Shown: positions 7,215 to 14,343 of the stretch, one piece after another
How positions within the stretch are numbered: position 1 is the stretch's first letter
Layout: every line of letters begins with the position of its first letter
From: Lunasporangiospora selenospora
Lineage: Eukaryota; Mortierellomycota; Mortierellomycetes; Mortierellales; Mortierellaceae
Assembly (NCBI GenBank): GCA_015680635.1
Contig: JAABOA010000260.1
Span: forward strand, 3,823-18,165
Direction of reading: 5' to 3'
DNA: 14,343 nucleotides
Made by a program: the position numbers and the translations under genes
Notes under the pieces: model-generated
Database searches by the model: none
Told to the model about the DNA's origin: nothing
The model's input: the letters and a program-made list of their open reading frames with translations, nothing else

Positions 7215-9551
7215 GGTCAATGGAAGATGTCTTTGTGTGGGGGGTTAGGTAGTGAGAGTTTAGAAAAAAAGAAAAAAATAGTGTGTGTGTGTGTGTGAAA
7301 GAGAGAGGGAGAAGGGGAGAGAGAAAGAGAGAATAATTGGTGGCGTCAATGAGAATCCTGCGCAGAGTTGATCAATCCAACGCTCGATCGAGGCGCGAGA
7401 CAAGATGCATCTCTCACCTTTACATCCGAATGACTTTAGGGCACTGGCCACGGCAGCTATGGAGGTCCGCCTACCTTCCTTTGCTAGGACGCAGTCCCTC
7501 CACCACTCATCGGCCTGGCTTTCTGGTGACCTGGAATTAGAGGCCTTGGCTCAGTGACCTGGCCTCAGTGATCTGGGTGAGTGGTCTAGAGCGTTTCAGG
7601 ATGGCACCGCAGTCGCAGAGGAGTAGCTTCTATAGGCACCGCTATAGCCCCTTTGTCGCACGCCCCTCTTCCCCACGCAGGGGCACTCTTCAAACTGCCT
7701 ACCCTTTCAGGCATGTGGACTGCAACAGGGGGCTCGGGGTGTGTGTTGGTGTAAGATTGTGCTCAGGGTGTGCACCCCGTCGTGCATGGTGGCCAGGGGC
7801 TGTCAATCCGTGCGAGTGATTCCATGCCAGAAAAGGCCGCGCACGACTCTCCGTCCTTCTCCATCCGCCTCTGCTCTGACCATCCCCTTCCTGGCCATCC
7901 CTGTGTTCTCCTTGTTCGCCATCTCCGCTGGCTGCAAGCATAAAAAGTCGCCATCGCTTCCCCATTGCCCCAATTCCTCGTTCCTCCTGCACACCGCTTC
8001 ACCCAGCCATCCGGTCTACCAGGGCTTTCATCCGCCACCTCTCTCTTTCCACTCTTTCACCCCAAAATCCCTGAATATTTCACTCTGACCCGTGCTGCTA
8101 GTGCTACCAGATACAGCACTGCTTGGCACTCCTCCTGTATTCGTCTCCACCACCGAGTACACTCAGCTTACTGCATTAGAACAGATCCTAGTTTGCAGGC
8201 TTTTCATTGCCTGAACTCCTCTTATTCTTTTGAACGTAAAAGAAAAAAAAAAGGGAGGAAGGAAGAAAGGAAAAAGAAAGGCCTGCGCACCTCCTTGAAG
8301 TTCCTCGTATTCGGTAAGTCTTCATTGTTGGATCTTTTAGTCGCTTGAATCAGTCTGCCCTGCATCAAAGTCCTCTGAAGGTGTTCCTGAGGGATCGCGA
8401 CTGTCAGACTATAGTTGTCTCTTCTCTCAGGCGCCCTATTCCACCCTGCATTGTGTGGTCTCGTTTGATTAAACTGCTGCCTTGCCACCGTGTGCAAGCT
8501 CAAGGGAGATCTAGTCCGAACGGAGAAGAGGCATCCTTTTGCCAGGTTGCACAATTGGCCCGGTGCTTTTGTTACCGCAATATGGATCACAATAAGATGC
8601 CTCCTTGGCTTTATAATCATAATACCTCCGTCTCTCCGTTTCTATCCTTTCTTCCCTTTGGCTCTCTTTCTCTCTTGTTCTCCCTCTCTTGTGTACACAT
8701 GCTTTCTGTCTCCCTGTTGCCATGCATGTGCCTTTACAGTCCGTTACTCTGTATCTGTTTCTTGGTCTCTCTTTGCAGTACTGTATATTCGAATACACCA
8801 TCGTCATTCTTCTTCGGCAATCCTAACCTGCGCTTTGACTTGTCCATCCCTTGAGCCTCTCTCGCTCAGTACCGCATGGCACCCAGGCTGGCTTTGCGAT
8901 GTGCATTATGTCCGTGATGCGCTGCGTCCCTAATTGAGTGCCTGTAATTGAGCTGCACATGCCTCTTATTCACACTCACTTTGTTCTTGCTGCCTTCACA
9001 CCCCAGCTCAGCCAAAGCTTATCCAAACTTGACTACACAATAACCAAAAAGTCCATTTGAGAGCAGCAGCGTGCGCAAGCACGGAGTGGAGTCACTAAGA
9101 GAGAGCAAGAAAAGAGAGTGAAATGAGCAATACTTTTGGTGAATCCCACGTTGGCTGACAGCAAAGAGCGGCCAACAAAGAGGTTCTAGCCATGGTAACA
9201 CACATCTCTCTCATGGAGTGAAATTATTGAATAGTTAAACAGGCCCCGTTCAGTTTGATTGTGTTGTTGGCATCCCGTTTTGTCTTTCTTTCTTTTAACA
9301 TGGCAGACGAAAGAATGACCAACTAGTCGGGTGCTCGGACCCACTCTCCAGTTTTGTCCAACTGTCTCCACTGCCTTCACTGTCCTCGCCAACTCACTCT
9401 ATCCCTCAATCTCCACCTCTATCCCTCTTCCTCTCTCACTTCCCATCACGACCATACCCCCTCCCCCTTCCTTCTCCCCTGGCACACTCAGCCCCACACA
9501 CGCTAATCTTCTCTCTCTTTATGCCCCTCACCTACTATCGGTTCCGGAACA
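7215..9551. promoter_or_regulatory. Divergent intergenic region between WEE1 and the plus-strand gene
   Basis: These 2337 nt contain no open frame that looks like a real protein; the frames present are low complexity or overlap on both strands. On the WEE1 side lie a (GT)n run at 7281-7297 and a GA-rich tract at about 7300-7334, which read as pyrimidine tracts about 70-120 nt upstream of the WEE1 ATG. Three short GTGAYCTGG copies occur at 7526-7534, 7554-7562 and 7568-7576. Purine-rich sequence lies at 8238-8280 and CT-rich sequence at 8626-8700. The last 200 nt (about 9349-9551) are CT-rich and look like the leader of the plus-strand gene. A plus-strand GTAAGT at 8314 could be a 5'-UTR donor. 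Confidence 0.55.
7281..7334. repeat. (GT)n followed by GA-rich tract
   Basis: A run of about eight GT units (7281-7297) is followed by GA-rich sequence to about 7334. On the WEE1 strand this is CT then CA repeats just upstream of the proposed start, so it may be part of the core promoter or leader. Confidence 0.9.
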
Positions 9552-12500
9552 ATGTCAATGAACGACCCCCAACAAAGCACCAATAAACCGGTGAAATACA
9601 TCCAGATCACAATTGGACGACCGATGAGGAGCCTCATTAAAGTTCTCTATCACGAAGATGGGAGAAAACTTGAACGAACTTTTGACTTTGGACCTGACTT
9701 GACCTGTCGACTGGGCGTCGAACAGGTATGAACAGAGCTCTAGTGGCTACAGAACCCGACTCATCACCCTCTCCCCAAACCAGTTTCTGAGCATGCATTA
9801 AATGATCATGAAATCAACTGGGCGAATGAGCGAAAGCAATCAAAAAAAGATCAAGAATGTAGTAGAACCATGACAGACAAACTGATTCGATGAAAATTAC
9901 ATTTATGGAATGCTTAGGTATGCTCCACATTCTCCATTCCAGAGAGCTGGTCCTTGGCAATGTAAGTGCTTTTCGAGCCTTGCCCTTTTGGAAACCAGCC
10001 GCGTTTGTGACACGATCAAAACCTTAACCATGTCGCGTGGCTTGCTGTTAGGTGGAGTAAGAAACATGGTGGGTGGATACATGATGAAACGCGCCTTATG
10101 GATATCACCTTCAAAGGACAGGTAGGGACGTGTGAATATTGCAACTCTAGTACCGTCTTCTCTGCAAACCCTTGGGTAGCCTCTCACTCCTCAGCCTTCT
10201 TTCCACCCTACCCCTTCGCGCTCTCTCACTCTCTCTCACTCTTCAATTCAAACACATCGCTCCTCAACGACTCGGAAAATAAATCCACAACAGAAAATAC
10301 TTGAGCTGCGAACCAAGACACCGTCCTACTTTGAGGCTCAACCTTCAGGCCTTGTGGAGCCCACTAAGGTATGCCCGTGCACAATCTCTTATTAAATCAC
10401 CAGTACACATCTCTATTCAGTATGCAGCCACTATATTCATGTTAGACACGATCTCATCCCAAACTACATTTTCATTTTACTACTCAATAGGCACCTTCCC
10501 GTGATACTGGAAGTATTCTCCGTGGACCTTCCTCTCCGATCGACCAGCTCCGGTTCTTTAACTTTATGTTCCGATCGACAGACGACCAATTCATAACAAA
10601 GTTCCAAAAGGGCAGCATCTACCTCTCCGTGATCCTCTTCAGTAGTGATAATAAGATATTGCTTAGCCCAAACGGCGTTCCGCCTACAGTTTTAGTTTCA
10701 ACCATGGACTTGGCCAATTACTACAACTTTGATACAGAGTCGGCTGACTTTGGGTGGATGTTCAAGACAACGCTTGACTGGGCATCAGAGTATGCAAGCA
10801 GCTCGGACTTGTCCAGTCGAGGAACACAATTTACGGGATCCGACTGGTCAGCCATAGATGGCTCTTCCTCAAACATCTCTCCACCAACCTCGGTGGGTAC
10901 TTCATCAGGTAAGGAGAAACAACACTAAAGCTGAGGTCTTGATAGAGGAACTCCCCAATGTGTCACTCCATCGTTAACATGTATGTGCCTCGCCTCCTAG
11001 ACCTGTCGAGGACAACATCGCTACGACAGTCCTTCCGCTATATTGACCGAAGGAAGAAGTACAGGAGGGAAAAGAGATTACGGCAGGAATATGTTGCAGC
11101 TGTGGAACAACTCCAGCAAAGATTGGGAATCGCACCAATCGATTTAATATATGACAAAGTTGTCGACCTTCCCCAAGTCGGTGCCAAGAATATATTCGCT
11201 ATACAGTATATCAAGGATTGCGACAAAGAGTACGTGGAAAGGGACCTTCTCGGGCAGAGTATCTTCCGGTGGCGCCCAATGGAGACTATCTCAAATTCGA
11301 TCTACACAAGGAAGGAGGAAATCTGGCCTTCTTTGACCAGCTACTACGACAGTGTCAAAGGTAAATTTCTATTGCCTATCTTGAGCTCTGCCTGTTTGCT
11401 GTCTTGGCAACACCCAGATAGTGCCTCCTTTATTGATACCATTCGTGGCTTCTAACAATCATAGTAACAAGGCCATCTTCAGGCCTTTATATCGGACTCT
11501 ACTATACTGAGAGCACCATGGCAGGACTTCATATCTTGGTTCCCAGTCGCTGTCGAACCTTCGTGCCCATGATAAAGCTTCGAGACAACCCGGATACTTC
11601 AGAGGAAGAATGGCGGTGGATCCAGTCCACCACTACAATGGATGCTAACCAACTCGCTAAAAGCTGCTCAGTCTCAAAGGATGATCCAATGCATCACCTA
11701 AAGGTGGAGTTTGCACATGCCGCAGCAACTCTCTCGAGGCAGACCCAGCTAAAGTGGTGCCACTCTGATATGTACACTCTCGACACTATGCGAGTAGATG
11801 TGCCTGCTGATTCCCGGGGGCAGAGTCCCAAAACTGCCAGCACTCTCTTCCCAGTCTCACCTCGACTCAAGCCCGAAAGCTTAGCAGCTATGGACATGGA
11901 CCCGATCTGGAAGGAACAGTCGCTAAGAGATAGTATGTCAATGACTTCTCACAGGACGATCCGAGTCATCATGTTCATCAAACCAACAAGACATGTTACT
12001 CAAAACAAGGAAATATTTAATCGGCAAATGTTTGAATTATGTCCGTTTCCCGTCTTTGATGCTTTACATCATTCAGTCTTTAATACAGCAACTTATCATC
12101 CGCTCAGGAAATCGATGCAGTCGCTGTCAAACGAGATTGAAGACCTTGAGAAAGGAATGATAAACACTCGAGACATTAGCATTAGGAACCAGCCCTCGAT
12201 TATGGGCCAGTTACTAACCAACGGCGATCGAGCATGTATTTATCAGCCAAGCACCTATCCTCCAGTACCAGACACGGAGACAGAGCCTACTGAATCTGCT
12301 GTGACTATTTTAGGGAGTGATATGGTGAACTCGCTAATGATTGACGAGCTGGGAATCAAAAGCGAAGGACAGACAGCCCATGGAAGACCACATTATCGCC
12401 AACATCCCAGATTACGAGCCAGTTTCATTGGAGATGACACGATCAACAAATCGATATCCAGTCTTCGCTCAGCATCCAATCTGTTCTTGGATGTATTTAA

Positions 12501-13602
12501 TCAATCAGAGTCGCAGCTATCGACTGTCCTCTCACTGGCTTCCACATTGTCGCCTTATAAAAGCGATCCTAACGTGGTCGTCCGGGCTTCAACATCAACC
12601 CCATCCTTGGTTCTACCAGATATTGAGCCTCCAGTGAGGCCGCCGGTAAAGTCGCGATCAGCAAGTTCTCTGAGGATTAGCAATTACGAAATGGGACAAA
12701 AAAGTGAAGTGGACGAATCAAAGGAAAACACGAGTCGAAGAGGCTCGGCAGATCCTGGATTTTTTTCCTTTATGGATATGATGCAGGAACTAGATGGCGA
12801 CCTGGAACCTCCAGAAGAACCCAACAAACTTCATCCTTTTAGTTACGGAACAACACCTAAAGGGTCCACCGTGGATAGAACACCCAAGACCAGCACCGGA
12901 TCCAAAGAAAGTTCATTGTTTGGGTCTAGCCCAAGTCAAGGACAAAAAAGCAAGAGGGAAAATGATGGCCCTTCGCGATTTTTCACTCGCCATCGTCGTG
13001 GTCATAGTCAAACCCAGTCTAGAGACAGGCAGAGCGCGATGACAGACGGTCAATATCTCCAACCGGGATTAGACTATGGCGACAATCAGCCCACAATCCG
13101 AAGGGCTAGTCTAGCCACTAGCACTCTATTGCAGTCTAAGAGTAGAGGTCCAAGTCCGAGCCGCCCCGCACTGGGCGCTAACATCCACCGCACACCCGAC
13201 TCGCGTAGATCACCCTCGCCAATCCTCTTTGACGGCAACTCCATAAAAAGGAGTGGCAGTCCCCCTCTCATTAGTCCACTACTACATTCTCCTTTGCGGA
13301 TCGACATCAATATCTCTCCACCTCCACCAGTTACGGCAGGCTCTCCAATCTCGCCATCATCGCCGCCTCTTCAATACACGCCGGAGCTGGAACGTTTGGA
13401 ACGACAGCAGCAGGATCTTCAGAAGCAATGGAGAATGGTTTCGTGGACAAGACAGCTTAATGACTGGGATCATGCCAGGACTCTTAAAAGTCAGCAGCAA
13501 ATTCTGAATGTGTCATATCCGACAGTTTCCCCACCACCAATTATACCACTACCTTCAGCCATGGCTGCTCGAGGGACATCTTTTCCCTTTCTGAAAGGGT
13601 GA
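9552..13602 (+). CDS. Large uncharacterised protein, weakly ELMO/CED-12-like at its N-terminus
   Basis: Not securely recognised. The model is join(9552..9725,9918..9961,10052..10121,10294..10368,10491..10908,11001..11360,11465..13602), 1092 aa; six GT-AG introns, all phases consistent. Residues about 14-105 (ITIGRPMRSLIKVLYHEDG...VCSTFSIPESWSLAMW...ILELRTKTPSYFE) look like a ubiquitin-like or Ras-binding fold. Residues about 130-170 resemble an armadillo-type helix pair. Both loosely match the start of ELMO proteins, partners of DOCK exchange factors. A basic amphipathic helix lies at 272-302. Residues 381-630 appear folded; about 690-1018 are Ser/Pro-rich, probably disordered. A charged helix (1019-1061) is followed by SPPPIIPLP, a PxxP-type motif. 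I do not see a convincing ELMO core or PH domain. The start follows a CT-rich leader; a second ATG is at 9558. The TGA overlaps a GTGAGT donor, so the true C-terminus is uncertain. Confidence 0.75.
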
Positions 13603-13618
13603 GTTTGCTCTCTTGAGC

Positions 13619-13638
13619 TACCAAGGGATGCCTTGGTA
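13619..13638 (+). terminator. Hairpin after the plus-strand gene
   Basis: Perfect 8-bp arms TACCAAGG and CCTTGGTA separated by GATG, 16 nt after the TGA at 13602. It could be a 3'-UTR structure, or an intronic one if the GTGAGT at 13599 is used. Its function is unknown. Confidence 0.4.
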
Positions 13639-13993
13639 TGAGCCGATTATTTTTAATTTTTTATTTTTGCCTTGGTCGGAGCTGGTCGACTCTGGCAAGG
13701 ACATCACATGAACAGGAACAGCCTGGACCAATCACTCCCGAGTGTTCTCTCACTCGAGCATTATCTCTTTTCTTTCTTTCTTTCTTGCGTCCCCAAAACG
13801 AAAGCATTTGTTCAGCAACAAAAACAACCACAACAAAAAAAAGTACCCTCTCTTCTCCTTCTGTCTATTACTCAGATAACTCAATGAATTGCTTCCATGG
13901 CAGTTTCGACTCCCATTTCGACTTAATACTAGTCCCACCCATCCGTAATATTAGCAATGTTCACAAGGCAGTCCAGCACGAGAAGCCAACTGT

Positions 13994-13999
13994 AATAAA
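13994..13999 (+). terminator. Candidate poly(A) signal of the plus-strand gene
   Basis: AATAAA, about 390 nt after the stop at 13602. It is the only such hexamer I noticed on this strand downstream of the gene. Confidence 0.35.
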
Positions 14000-14050
14000 A
14001 TGATATCAACAAGGCAGCATTATTATGAACTACGAAACCGGTTAGGAATG

Positions 14051-14086
14051 GAGGAGGAGGAGAGAGAGAGAGAGAGAAAGAGAGAG
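14051..14086. repeat. GA-rich microsatellite
   Basis: GAG triplets run into an AG dinucleotide tract with small interruptions. Confidence 0.9.
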
Positions 14087-14343
14087 CAAGAGAGCCAAGA
14101 GCCTGCTAGGCACGAGTATGCATGCTTGCAGATCGCATGGGTCTGGTCTGGAAGATGATTTTGGGTCAGCTCCTTGTCTGCAATCGAAGCAGCCTTTTAG
14201 AATCAGAAACAAAAAGGAGAGGGAATATGCCCATTCCTTTGTCTCTGCAGACTCTCTCACTCACTCTCTCCATCCAACGGGCTGCTGAGTCAGATGTACA
14301 CTCACTTAGTGCTTCCCATCTCCTCGTGAGGCTCCCGACTCTT

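Larger units (their letters stand above)
13603..14343. other. 3' flank of the plus-strand gene
   Basis: No supported gene. It holds a hairpin at 13619-13638, an AT-rich stretch at about 13644-13669, a plus-strand AATAAA at 13994-13999, a GA-rich microsatellite at 14051-14086 and a CT-rich stretch near 14249-14270 that might lead into a gene beyond the window. An extra terminal exon of the plus-strand gene could lie here. Confidence 0.55.

Noticed and set aside
7699-8088. Overlapping open frames on both strands in the GC-rich part of the divergent region
   Set aside because: Composition is biased and non-domain-like, frames on both strands are equally open, and no splice pattern or family resemblance supports either.
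8222-8933. Open frames of 132-169 codons on both strands
   Set aside because: They are built from CT-rich or purine-rich low-complexity DNA and give no recognisable protein pattern.
9726-9917. C/D-box-like motifs in intron 1 of the plus-strand gene
   Set aside because: TGATCATGA and CTGA occur, but spacing and flanking terminal stems do not fit a box C/D snoRNA.
9903-10187. 94-codon minus-strand open frame
   Set aside because: It is antisense to exons 2 and 3 of the plus-strand gene, which have matching splice sites and phases.

Overview
The window looks like nuclear DNA from an intron-rich filamentous fungus. Introns are short (about 74-192 nt), with fungal branch sites (CTAAC, TACTAAC, CTTAAC) and pyrimidine-rich leaders before start codons. 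The recognisable genes are fungal: a Get2/CAML-type receptor, the Ftr1 iron permease and a Wee1 kinase with the fungal signature. My best guess is an early-diverging fungus (Mucoromycota, Mortierella-like), but that rests on overall impression and is low confidence. I saw no rRNA, tRNA, CRISPR array, transposon or bacterial-type operon. All exon models were built by hand from reading frames, splice signals and family resemblance.

Layout. 28-302 (minus): a weak candidate for a 66-residue two-exon protein. 709-2145 (minus): GET2-like subunit of the tail-anchored-protein insertion receptor, three exons, 410 aa. 2656-3993 (minus): FTR1 high-affinity iron permease, three exons, 377 aa. 4546-7214 (minus): WEE1 mitotic inhibitor kinase, seven exons, about 679 aa. 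7215-9551: a 2.3-kb divergent intergenic region without a convincing gene. 9552-13602 (plus): a large unrecognised protein, seven exons, 1092 aa, whose N-terminus weakly resembles the ubiquitin-like and armadillo start of ELMO/CED-12 proteins. 13603-14343: 3' flank with a hairpin, an AATAAA and a GA microsatellite.

The genes do not form one pathway: ER membrane-protein insertion, plasma-membrane iron uptake and G2/M control are ordinary housekeeping or nutritional functions. The more unusual points are two GC-AG introns in the adjacent GET2 and FTR1 genes, a three-copy 25-bp tandem repeat in the FTR1 upstream region, and the uncharacterised large protein transcribed divergently from WEE1. I found no clear new biological system; the plus-strand protein is the best candidate for something undescribed.
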